Assembly (NCBI GenBank): GCA_003313425.1
Contig: NHZP01000005.1
Coordinates: 186,001 to 250,000, forward strand
DNA length: 64,000 nt
Direction of reading: 5' to 3'
From: Pseudopyrenochaeta lycopersici
Taxonomy: Eukaryota > Ascomycota > Dothideomycetes > Pleosporales > Pseudopyrenochaetaceae
The translations under genes and the position numbers were made by a program. Shown here piece after piece: positions 13,701 to 23,855 of this stretch; position 1 is the first letter of the stretch, and every line of letters begins with the position of its first letter. Under the pieces are notes generated by a model. That model was given only the letters and a program-made list of their open reading frames with translations. It did not search any database and was not told the DNA's origin.

Positions 13701-15758
13701 CCTTCTCTTCTAACTCTATTACGTAGTCTTATTATAGGCCTCGCTATAGAGGTAGCTTATTTCCTTCCTTAGGTAGGAACATCTTTAGATAAGGTTGTAC
13801 GTAAGCTAGTAAGGCGTCGCATATTTCCTGCAGTATTTTCTAGACCTTTAGGCGTAGTACTTTCTTAATGTCCCTTAGGCTTACAGCAAAGATTTAAGTC
13901 TTACTATAGCTTTATCTATAGTGTTGTACGTAGTATTAGAAAGCTACAGCTAATACTAGGGTATAGCTAAAGTCTAGAGTAGCGTATTCTATACTGCGTA
14001 CAGTAACCTTATATACTTTTAAGTATAAAAGTTTCTTCTCTGCGTTAATAACGCCTTTAATACTCTCTAACTAAGTCTTCCTAAGGATTATATTATATTA
14101 GTAAGTAGTTAGGGTAACATACATAGCTGCGTGCTACTATATTCCTCTTACGTCTAATAAAAATTTAGTAACGTATAATACTGTACTCTTTTATTTATTT
14201 ACCCCTTTAATCTTAATAGGGAGGATCTTAATGCGTAGTAAGTTTAAGTCCCTTATAAGTTTCTTACTTAATAAACAGTAGGTGTAGTAACTGTTATTAA
14301 TTATAGTAGTAGCTAGTTATACAGAATTAATAATAATATTTACAGATATAGGTTTTATAGTTACTAGCTGTAGTAAAAGTAACTTTATTATTTATATAGG
14401 GTTTTAAACTTATGCAGGCTCTAGTACACGACTTTATGCTAGAGCTACTCTTTTCTCTTATCTAAGAAGGATAGGGATTCTATTACTTATTTAGTAGTTA
14501 CAGATGCAATCTTTATAGGTTTTATAGGTTTATTAACCTGTCTTATATAATAGCCTTCTTAGCTATTTAATAACTTTGTTATACACTAGGCTACTTAGTA
14601 GTTATGCAGACTGCACCTTAAACAGGCGCTGTTCTCTTTTCTTTCTTAGACCTATTTACGTGTTCCCTAGAATTCTTTTCTAGGTTTCGCACAGAGCTAG
14701 TAAGCTCCTACAGAAGTTGTCTAGTCTATCTTATTATTATCTCTTTAGGTTATTAGTTAGCTCCGCGTGTTATACGCTTCGCCTATATAGCTCTTACTTA
14801 TAGTAATTCTCTCTATAGCTCTTAAATTTTCCTAGGTTACCCTAGTCTATTATATAAACTCTTTATACGTTTCTCTAAATAGTAGTTAATAACCTGCTTA
14901 GGTCCTTAGCAGCTTACTATTTAAGCTGCTCTTAAGATAGTTAATCTTCTAAATATAGCTTACGTTATCTAACCTAGCTTTAAGGAGCTTAAAGTTAAAC
15001 GCTTAGATATAAGGGTTAAATTCTGTTCTTCCTTACTTAGTCGTACAGAGGTATTTAAGGGCTTTCTCTCTTACTGTAGGGTCCTTAAAGAAGTTATTAA
15101 AGTAGGACTATAGCTTAAGGAGGGATAGCGTTACTAGCCTATTTATAAGGTTTATTACATATAGGCTAAAGGCGTTAAACGCTTAGCCTGTTGTACAAGT
15201 AATAACGTAATTCACTCTACTGTTATCGTCTAGGTAGGCTGCACGGTCTCCGTATAGCTTTACTTAGACCTTTATTTTCTATTAAAGATATTACTCGTGC
15301 GAGCCTTTCTTAAAGACTTCTATATTTAGTAGTTTTAGTTTCCTAATCTCTTATACAGGAGAGTCTTGCTATTCTATTAAAAAGGGGGTAGAGACTATGC
15401 GTGCTATCTGTGCACTGCTTAATTTAGCGACTAAGTTCTTTAGCTCCTAAACTTAGTTCTGCAATAACTTATACAGCTAGCTCTGCTATTAACTAGCTAA
15501 CTTATTAAGGCTGTCTTATAAGGAGTTAACTGTTACTAATAGATCTTCTACTAAGGGTTAGTTATTGCGTAGTTGTTGGGGGTTGTGCTGATGTAACTGG
15601 TGTTACTGAGGTGCGTGCTGGTGCAGCTGGTGTTGCTGCTGTCCTAAGGCTCCTGTTATCTGCATCTGGTGCTCTTGTTGTTATAGCTCGTACGCTTGTT
15701 AGTTTAAGGGCCCTTAGTGTCCGTCCATTATTTTTTAGGTTGTTAATCTTTCTCCTTA

Positions 15759-16008
15759 TGTTATAGGCGAAGAGGCCTAACTAACGAGTGTGTATTTATC
15801 CTATACTACAGAAGGAGAAAGATAGAGAAGAGGTTACAGGTATCCTTAGAGGATATATATATATGTTCGTACGAGCGAAGAGGAACGTGCTCCTCTAGCT
15901 GCTAACTTGTACGAGCTAATAAGAAAAGGGGGCAGAGGAGATTAAGGAGTTCTTTCCCCGTGCGATAGTAGCGAAGCCTCTCCTGCTTAAAGGGCGCAGC
16001 CTATTACA
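15759..16008 (-). repeat. 5' LTR of element B
   Basis: It is 250 bp, starts TGTTATAGGC and ends CTATTACA. Differences from 9282-9531 are mainly transitions. ATTAG follows immediately (16009-16013) as the target duplication. Confidence 0.93.
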
Positions 16009-16054
16009 ATTAGATTAACTTATATAAGCATAAGTTATTAGAGGAGAGGGATAG

Positions 16055-16488
16055 TGTTACAACCTACAAACATGCTAAGAGACAACTACCTTAAGAAGCC
16101 CCGCGGCCTAGTACGTGCGCTAGGCACAAGGCTGCACTAAGAAAAGAACACGTGACTCGTTACGAGTCTCACGGTCTTAAGGATCTTATACTCTAACATC
16201 TAGTCTCTACATAAGACTCTATAAGAACAGCATAGTCTTATAAAACTCCCTGTATATATAGATTACTACAATAAACCCTTATAGCTTATTATATTTAATT
16301 TAATATTATACTCTACAGTATAGTAATAGCAATACTAATTATTCTTAACCCTTAGTACTCTTTATAGAAGCACCCTCTTACTGTCTTAGTATTAAACCCC
16401 CTTCTATCCAGTCCCTCACTCCATCCCGGAGAACCAACCTTGCAATCTTATTAGTTATCCTCACCGATAGCTTTTAAGATTCTTCACA
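16055..16488 (+). repeat. 3' LTR of element A
   Basis: It is 434 bp, starts TGTTACAACC and ends TCTTCACA. It is preceded by a purine tract and followed by the ATATC target duplication. Its last 90 bp keep more C and G than the left copy, so the two LTRs were mutated unevenly. Confidence 0.93.
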
Positions 16489-19400
16489 ATATCTTAAGAA
16501 TTTAACTTCTTTCTTATAGAACTTATATTTCTTAGGTTTAAGTAGTAAACTAAATCTTTTTAGATAAGTAAGAACTATTTTAACGTGCTTAATATGTTCT
16601 TATAGATTATTAGAGTATATAAGGATATTATTAAGGTATATAATAATAAATATATCTAAGTATTCTTTTAATATATTATTAATAAGTACCTAGTATATAG
16701 CTAGTGCGTTAGTAAGACTAAAAGGTATTACTATATACTTATAGTAGCTGTAGCGTATTTTAAATATAGTCTTCTATTCTTTACCTTCTTTTATATAAAT
16801 AAGGTTATACGCTCTTCTTAAGTCTAATACTATAAAGACTTTTATAAAAGCTAGTTAATCTTATAGTTCTACTATATTTAGTAAAGAGTATTAATTTTTT
16901 ATTATAATATTATTAGGCTTCTAGTAGTTAACGTATAATTTTAACTTCTTATTCTTTTTTAGTATAAATAGTATAAGGTATCCTACTAGTAACTATAATT
17001 CCCTAATAAATCTTTTTTTAAGTTTATCTTAATATATTTGCGTAGGGTTTTAAGTTCTTTTTTTAATAGACTATAAATTAGGCTAAAAGTTAGTTACTTC
17101 TCTTCTTATAGGATTATCTTATAATCCTAGAGTTAATACTTAAGTAATACTTTTATAGTTATCTCTTCTTAAAAGAGTAACTAATATTCTTTATACTTAT
17201 TAGAGATTACTAGAGTTATACTTTACTCTTTAACTCTAGCTTATTAGTCTAGGGGCCTCTTATTAGTACCTACTAAGTTAGACCCTTATATCTTAAAGTT
17301 ATTCTTATTTAAAGTAAGGATCCTAATTATTATCTTCTTATCTACCTAGGTACTTAGCCGCAGCGTAGGCTTACTTATAGTTACGTCTATTCTATAGTAT
17401 TTAAATAAGAACTTTTTCTTCTTCTAATTTATTTCTAGACTATATTCTCTTAACTATAAGAGTCTTAGTATTATATTATATTATAATAGTCTAAAGACGT
17501 CTAGGTTAATTATTTCCCTATAGTTCTAGATAATAAGTTATACGCTCTATACTTTATATATAATTACAGACTCTAATAGTATTAGTTATCTATTAGCTAC
17601 TATTAATAGATATAGTACTAATTTTAATAATAGGATAAGGCTAGCTTATTCTATTACTTGCGTAGAAATATAGCTCTATTATACTCTAGAATCTACTAGT
17701 ACTTTTATCTAGCTTCTATTAAGCTTAATATTTAGCTTAAGGAGTTCTTATACGCCTATTACGAATAGAGTTTATAATTCTTACTTATTAGTAGGCGCGA
17801 CTCTAAAAAAGGCTCTTCTTAATACCTATTTAGTATCTTAATATCTTTATACTTAAGGTAGTTAGAGTTAAGGTATATTTACTATTATTACTAATTATAT
17901 TCTCTATTAAAGACTAGCTATATTACTATAGTAGCTATAGAGTTATTATTCTCTAGAAAATAGAGGATAGTCCTCTTATCTTATAGGTAGTTATCGCACT
18001 TAACTTTAAGATAATTATACTATTAGTACTTATATTACTAAAATAAGTAAGGGAAGTATCTCTATTCTATCTTACTTAAGTAGTATATTATATATAGATT
18101 TATAGTATAGAAAGACTAGTAGATAATACTACATTACTTATTACGTAGATCTATTAAGTAGTCTAGTACTAGTTTCTATAGTCTTTTACGTATAGTATAT
18201 AGAGCGTAAGCTGCCTCTACGCGCTTATAATAGTTTCTAGCTTCTTCTTTTATAAGAAGCTAGTTAGAGTTAACGTTCTCTTTATTATCCTCCTAATATA
18301 TTTATTATTTAAGCTAAGTATAAATATCTTACTTCTTACTATCTATAAGTATAATCTTACTATAAGAGTTAACTTAAAAGTACCTTTATTATACTAGGTC
18401 TTAAGTATTAAGTATATAGAAGGCGTCTTCTTATATTAATAGTAGTATTATTTAGTATTATAGTATATATATAGGGGTCTTAACTACTAGGGGTTCTAGT
18501 ACTTATATTTATCTAGCTTATTAAAGTTTCTATAGTGCGTCCCTAACGCTTATAAGTTACTATACTTCTTTAGCTTTCTCTACTTATTCTTATATTACCT
18601 TTATATAATATTTAAGGTAATAATAGTATTTCTATAATATATCTTATATTACTTATTTAGCTAGAATAATTATACTTATTCTTTATTTTATAGCTACTTC
18701 TTATTCTTCTAAAGTTAGCGCGTAATATATTATACTTTATATATATATTACGCGTATAGTTAGTAGCTAAGTTCTACAATATCTTTTTCTACTTTTATAA
18801 GTATTAATAGCTTTAGGGTTTTTAGTTAATATTAGTTCTAGAAGTTTTCTTTTTTCTAATCTTTAGTTAAAAGTACTATAGTATTATTAAGGTCTTCTTT
18901 AGTATCTTTATAAACTAGAGATAGAAAGCTATTACTTTCTTCTTCTTTATTACTATACTAGGTTCCTAAGATCTCTTTTTTAGTAGGTTCTAAGAGAGGT
19001 AGCTAGAATATCTCTATATCTTAAGCCTCTTCCTCTTAAGTTATAATAACTTCCTATATTTTATTATTACTATTTTCTTTTTTTATAACTATTATATTAA
19101 TCTAAGGAGTTACTTTATTCTTCTTTTTATAGTCTTTAGCTATATAGCCTTTCTTATTATAGTTAAAATAGGTTATTTCTTTTTTCTTTCCTCTCTTACT
19201 TAACTTTCCTCTATTAAGGTTATCTAGATATATTATCTTAGATCTTCTAAATATATAGTATCCTAGGACCTCTTATAGCTGTTATTAGTAATATAGGTAA
19301 CTACTATTAGATTTATTATAGTAATCCTTTTATAGTTTCTTATTTTTCTTTATTTATCTAGATTATTATCTTATAAGTCGCACGTAAAGCTTATAGAGCC

Positions 19401-19979
19401 CTATATCTAGTTAGATAGTCTTATTAACTAGGTTATCTAACGTTATAATCTTCGTGCCTGTACGTATAAGTTTAGTCTAGACGTCTGCTTTTAGGCCCTA
19501 TTTATATATAGTTTTTAAGGTATTATTATTCTAGATAGTTTATCTAGCGTAACCTAGAAATTTGTTAGTATAGTTAGCTATAGACTAAGTTTATTATATA
19601 TTTTAAACCTTATATTTAGTAATATTTACTTTGTTTAGGAGTCTAAACGCTTAACGCATGTATACTTTAAATCTACTTATCTCTTTAAACATAATAATTA
19701 GTTCTTAAAGCTTTTCTCCTTTGCTTATGTACTTAACTAGGTAAGGCTTTACTTATTTAGCAGCTTCGCCCCTTATATAGCTAGATATAAGTACTACTTA
19801 ATTATTATTATCTATAGTAGTTATATTAAACTTAAAGAGGTTAAACTAAAGTAACTATTCTTTAAGCTTAAAGTAATCCCTATAGAAGAGGTCTAGTTTA
19901 GTAATAGTGTTACTTAGCCTAGTAGTATAGTAGTTTATAGTTTCTATCTTAGTATTACTTATCTTAAGGGTGTTTAAAG

Positions 19980-20373
19980 TATAAAGAATCTTAAAAGCTA
20001 TTAGTAAGGATAACTAATAAGATTATAAGGTTAGTTCTCTAGGATAGAGTAAGAGACTAGATAGAAGGGGGGTTTAATACTAAGATAGTAAGAGGGTGCT
20101 TCTATAAAGAGTACTAAGGGTTAAGAATAATTAGTATTACTATTACTATACTATAGAGTATAATATTAAGTTAAATATAATAAGCTGTAAGGGTTTATTA
20201 CTATAATCTATATATATAACGCGCTTGTCGCGCTCGCTGCGAGCGTCGCGAGCGCTCGTCCTTAGCAGAGCGAGCGGTTACGTGACATGTGACAGAGTGG
20301 AATACTGGCGCTTCCTGACTAGCTGTCAGCGTCTGAGGCTCTTCCTCCCTGTTCAGGATCTCAGATCCTAACA
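19980..20373 (-). repeat. 5' LTR of element C with a divergent, unmutated U3
   Basis: The part 19980-20218 is the reverse complement of the R/U5 portion of element A's LTR and is RIP-mutated. The part 20219-20373, ending in CTAACA (TGTTAG on the minus strand), does not resemble element A's U3 and shows no RIP. A GC-rich perfect hairpin (arms 20230-20237 and 20248-20255) lies in it. The LTR is 394 bp if both parts belong together. Confidence 0.7.
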
Positions 20374-20560
20374 TAAGGCTAGTCTCTAAGAATCCAAGCT
20401 TAGTTCTCTAGTATAGAGTACGAGAATATAAGATAAAAGTTTGATACTCAGATAGTAAGAGGGCACCCCTAAAGAGAGTACTAAGAAAGTTAAGAATAGT
20501 TAAATTACTATTGCTATACTATAAATTATATTCTAAGAATTAAATAAACTAACCAAGAAG
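20374..20560 (-). repeat. Related LTR fragment, lightly mutated
   Basis: This segment resembles the R/U5 half of the A/C LTR in the same orientation as C (for example AGTTCTCTAGTATAGAGTA and AGATAGTAAGAGGGC), but is diverged and nearly free of RIP. It abuts element C's LTR directly, so it is either the residue of an older solo LTR or a target into which C inserted. Confidence 0.6.
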
Positions 20561-21627
20561 AGCTCTTATCTAAGTTCTCTACATATTGTCAAGGACTTAG
20601 GTCTATGCCTACCAAGCCATGCAACCAAAACGGTACGAGTGATTAGCGATAGCTGATCTCGTGCATAAAATAGTACATATAGCTATTTAGGCTTCTGCAG
20701 CGCAGCCTGCAGGCTTGCCTGGAGCCTTACTTCACAGGACTAGCTAACGTCAGCCTAGCAGGGCCTGACATATATATTTGGGGTTGGGGTAAAAATATAT
20801 AAGATACTTAAAATACTTAGTATACTTAGTACTACTAGGTATACCAATTAACTAAGTGTCAGGCCACAAGGTTGAGAGCCAAGATGGGCTGAAAGCCGAG
20901 GTAGGCTGCTGAGTACACAGCAAGGACAATAAGTACTATTCCGTTCAGCCCGATCTGCAGATAGCAGATCGTTGTTATCTTTTTGGTTGGCTTAGCGCAG
21001 TGGGAGCAGACCTGTGTTCTGACACTAAGCATATCCCGTAATCGCTTATTTCCTTGTCTTACACATGTGAGGTCCTGTTGGGGTTACTGAGGCAGGGTCT
21101 CAGCAGGATCATAACAACATATCGTATTATAGTTAGCATAGTACGAAGTACTCAGAAGAATTTGAGCTTAGTATGATTAGCAGTGGGAACTGTTTGGGTT
21201 CTTAGGACGGCATAACAATGGTTTCAGGCAGAATAGAAAATAGAAACGAATCTTACTACTTCCCTTTCTCTATTTCAACTTATGCACGTTGCTATATCTA
21301 CTATGTTATAGTTTTAAGGAAAGGTAGTAACTAGCTATGACAACAATAAACGAAAAGGTTCCAGGCAAGATGCGAAAGCTTTGTTTTTTCCGGCCCTACT
21401 TTCACCACTTTATTAGAAAACATTCACATCAAGCGTTTCTATAGGAATCAACTAGAAATTGATTATAGGTCTTCGCCGATCCGAAAGGAAACTCTGGGAG
21501 ACGTTATAGTGTAAATTTCTAGCTGCAACCGTGTGGGACTGCTGCTATAACAAGTCCATAAAGAGGCTATTAGATTTTTCCTTCTTAGCGGCTACGTTAG
21601 GCTACTATCCAACTTCCATTCTTCCGT
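20561..21627. other. Intergenic, no gene; possible old repeat pieces
   Basis: Composition returns to near normal. An inverted GGCCTGACA / TGTCAGGCC pair flanks about 85 bp near 20763-20865, reminiscent of an LTR end, but I cannot assemble an element from it. No coding region is supported. Confidence 0.4.
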
Positions 21628-22737
21628 TCATCCTATATACTCTAAGCCAACAGGGACCCCAACATCTGTTGTGTTCCCATTCAGGACCTCAAAAACTGGT
21701 CCTCTTCCACTCCCACTGCCCCTCCAGACAACTTCCACCAACTTTCCAAACATAGTTTGAGCAGAACTCTGCGCAACCAGCCAAACCTTCATCTCCACCT
21801 CATTCCTGTATACAACGAAGCTCTGGATACTCAGCGTCACTCCACCACCATCTTCGGAAAAGATACTGCTCTGATCTGATGAGATAAGCGTGCCTGTTGG
21901 GGTACCAAGAGGTGCTGGAACGGTGGGTGTGGCAGAGGGTGGTGGTAGCGCGGGAACCTGATTGACATAGCGATCGAGATATTTAATGGATGAGGCTGAA
22001 CTGCTCGGCCCTTCATTCCAGTAGAGCGAGTTCTGAACAAGCCTTATTTGCCTTGGGGAATTTGCCCCGGAAACAAGGATTTGGAAATGGTTGTCGTTCG
22101 TGTCGTTCAGCGGCGCGCGCTGGATCTTGCCATCGTGGATTGAGCTCCAATACAAGAACCGTTGCTCTTCATCCACAAAGATCCCATTTGGAAAGTACAA
22201 TGCTGATACGTATGATGGACTAGTGTGATATTGGAGTCTTTGCGATACATTGCGCGCTATCTCAATATTTGTGCCGTCAAAGTTTGCTTTCTTGATCAAC
22301 CCATCGTATTGTGTGCCGAAGTAAATTTTCTTCTCTCTCTCAGCAACTGCGATACTAGTGATCTGCCCCTCACCCCATCCATCAAGATCAACCAGGATAG
22401 TTTTCACGCCGCTCCCGTCCACCTTGGTTCGGATGATGCCTTGACCGGTAACAGAGAATAGAAACGAGGTGGACGGCGAATAAGCTAGGGAGTAGGCGTA
22501 GACTGGCTCAGCCCAAGTAGGTGCATTGACTTCACGACCGAATTGTGCAAGTATGGTGGCATTCGTGCCACTAGTCGTCACGCTTCGAATAGAGGTGCGC
22601 CATCGAGGGACGGGCGTGGAGCGATGTCCTCCACCTGTGTCAAGGATTATGAGAGATTTTGACTGTTCCGCTTGGAGACTATCAAGTGCCAATGAATACT
22701 GTGAGAGGAGGAGAAATACAAGTAGGGAGAACATCAT
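21628..22737 (-). CDS. Secreted YWTD-like beta-propeller protein
   Basis: This is an intronless 369-residue frame. The first ~18 residues (MMFSLLVFLLLSQYSLALD) form a clear signal peptide, so the product should be secreted or wall-attached. The body has repeated motifs of the LDL-receptor class-B/SMP-30 type: IYFGTQYDGLIKKANFDGTN around residues 140-160, and FLYWSSIHDGKIQRAPL around 195-212, which fit blades of a six-bladed propeller. Several N-glycosylation sequons (NAT, NVS, NDT, NTT) agree with secretion. A Pro/Thr-rich stretch near residue 270 may be a linker. The substrate is unknown. It is the first intact gene right of the retrotransposon nest, about 1.2 kb from it, and shows no sign of RIP. 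A secreted lactonase-like enzyme is an alternative. Confidence 0.75.
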   Translation of the reverse strand: MMFSLLVFLLLSQYSLALDSLQAEQSKSLIILDTGGGHRSTPVPRWRTSIRSVTTSGTNATILAQFGREVNAPTWAEPVYAYSLAYSPSTSFLFSVTGQGIIRTKVDGSGVKTILVDLDGWGEGQITSIAVAEREKKIYFGTQYDGLIKKANFDGTNIEIARNVSQRLQYHTSPSYVSALYFPNGIFVDEEQRFLYWSSIHDGKIQRAPLNDTNDNHFQILVSGANSPRQIRLVQNSLYWNEGPSSSASSIKYLDRYVNQVPALPPPSATPTVPAPLGTPTGTLISSDQSSIFSEDGGGVTLSIQSFVVYRNEVEMKVWLVAQSSAQTMFGKLVEVVWRGSGSGRGPVFEVLNGNTTDVGVPVGLEYIG

Positions 22738-23855
22738 ATCGGTATAACTGGTTATCCTGAAGGGTTGCTAGAAGGCATAGAATGATGACTTCCTTATAAG
22801 AAAAGGTTTTCTTAATCCGAGTACGCATTTCTAGAACGTGGCGAAGAATTCAGTACACGTACTATCTGCGTCAGCTCATCTAAGTAGATTGATATAGAAG
22901 CGTTCTCTGTATAACGTTGTATGTATGTCAGATTCTTTCGCCACCAAAGTAACGGAGCAATCAAAGTGTAGCAAAATGCACATAGTTTTATCCCAATTGA
23001 GGGATGAGCACTAGACCTATCTCGCAACTCGATCCATGGCTTAGATTGTTCTTTGATGATTTCAATGCAACATCCCGGCTCCACGGCTGGGGCGTCAAAT
23101 TTGACAAGGTGCCTGAACAAGGATTCATGTCAGTATTTTACCCGCATCATGTGCTCTTGAGCCGTTACAATCGTATTGTAGAAGGAAACAAAACTAGTTA
23201 GGTTCCAGTAGTGAGTTTTTATGGTTAGCTCTGTTGAAAGCACTGGAGCGTTGCTGCAGTATGCATAATTTTTAAAGTACCAAAGTCGTAGCTGGCGTAT
23301 ACCTGAAATACGGTCTTTGTATACTATTATGTAGCAATTCGCATTCAGTTCACCAAACGTTAGGTTTGAAGTGATATAAAATTGTTGAAACGAAAGGAGC
23401 GATTCGAAGATCTAAAGCCGTAGCTTGCAAGCAAATAGCTTCTTAACAATAAATTTCCATGGATTTTTAGTTATCCACGCGATCTAGCAGACACACTAGT
23501 CCCAAAAATATAGTAAGGTACCTAATATCATTTGTGGCACCTCCGCAGAGCTGGCCATCATATAATCAGCTATGATTGGTGGAGATATGCGGAACGTCTG
23601 ATTGATAAGATAAGCCCCCCAGAGGCTCGGCATCGGCGCGACTGGAGAGGCAGGTGTAATAGAAACCTGTGATTGCAGCAATGCTCCAGACCAAAGACTT
23701 ACTCATAGTACTACCGTACACCAGTCGATTGCATTGAAAGTCTTATGCTGTCATTAGCTTGTCGGTCGCTCGTGACGGCCGCTCCGGTTCGTATCTCGTT
23801 ATTTCGTTGCTCTTCTGCCTCAACACACTGCCGCAAAAGGGAAAGCAGCGCATTC
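22738..23855. other. Intergenic, only short unsupported frames
   Basis: Open frames at 22812-23120 (-) and 23496-23681 (-) lack a recognisable domain. The first has one hydrophobic stretch. A minus-strand ATG at 23706 opens a short hydrophobic leader (MSKSLVWSIAAITGFYY) that ends after about 46 codons. None is strong enough to call. The segment includes the promoter of the ATP-grasp gene. Confidence 0.4.

Larger units (their letters stand above)
9282..16008 (-). mobile_element. Element B: RIP-degraded Ty3/Gypsy chromovirus, innermost insertion
   Basis: The element has 250-bp LTRs (9282-9531 and 15759-16008) and is flanked by the target duplication ATTAG (9277-9281 and 16009-16013). It reads on the minus strand. 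Gag starts near 15728 with a Gln/His-rich N-terminus. RT has a GGGL...YVDYRALN block and the catalytic box YLDNILIF near 13215-13240, one Asp mutated to Asn. Integrase and a C-terminal GPY-like segment follow, then a chromodomain at about 10780-10950. The polypurine tract, read on the plus strand as CCCTCCTCCTCCTT (9535-9548), lies next to the left LTR and confirms the orientation. LTR and protein differ from A and C, so this is a different family. RIP is lighter than in C but still gives many stops. Confidence 0.93.
2682..16488 (+). mobile_element. Element A: RIP-degraded Ty3/Gypsy chromovirus, split by element B
   Basis: The element has full-length LTRs (2682-3115 and 16055-16488, both 434 bp, TGTTAC...CA ends) flanked by the 5-bp target duplication ATATC (2677-2681 and 16489-16493). 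Plus-strand order: gag from about 3120, with a CCHC knuckle whose first two cysteines have become Tyr (about 3940-3970); protease DSG box decayed to DSR (about 5400); RT with the catalytic box mutated to YLNNILMY (about 6460); RNase H (about 6880-7260); integrase with DFITG, SNRDKLF and YHP boxes (about 7400-7960); and a chromodomain near 8540-8640 (KGYLDLENT). A polypurine tract (GAGGAGAGGG, 16041-16050) precedes the 3' LTR. Element B interrupts it at 9281. It is non-autonomous now: every domain carries stops. Confidence 0.93.
435..20373 (-). mobile_element. Element C: RIP-degraded Ty3/Gypsy chromovirus, split by element A
   Basis: This is the oldest layer of the nest. Read on the minus strand, its 5' LTR is 19980-20373. 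Gag with a zinc knuckle decayed by C-to-T change follows at about 19150, then protease, then reverse transcriptase with the catalytic box mutated to YLNNILIYS (about 16625-16660). At 16493 it is broken by element A and resumes at 2681 with the rest of RT, RNase H, integrase (about 960-1700) and traces of the chromodomain near 600. Order and wording match element A nearly codon for codon, so C and A belong to one family. No 3' LTR is seen: the element fades out near 435. Stop codons are dense and almost all TAG/TAA, as RIP of TGG/CAG/CAA predicts. The outer ends are less certain than the split points. Confidence 0.85.

Noticed and set aside
22812..23120. 102-codon minus-strand frame with one hydrophobic stretch
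   Set aside because: No signal peptide, domain, splice logic or homology that I can recognise; too weak to annotate.
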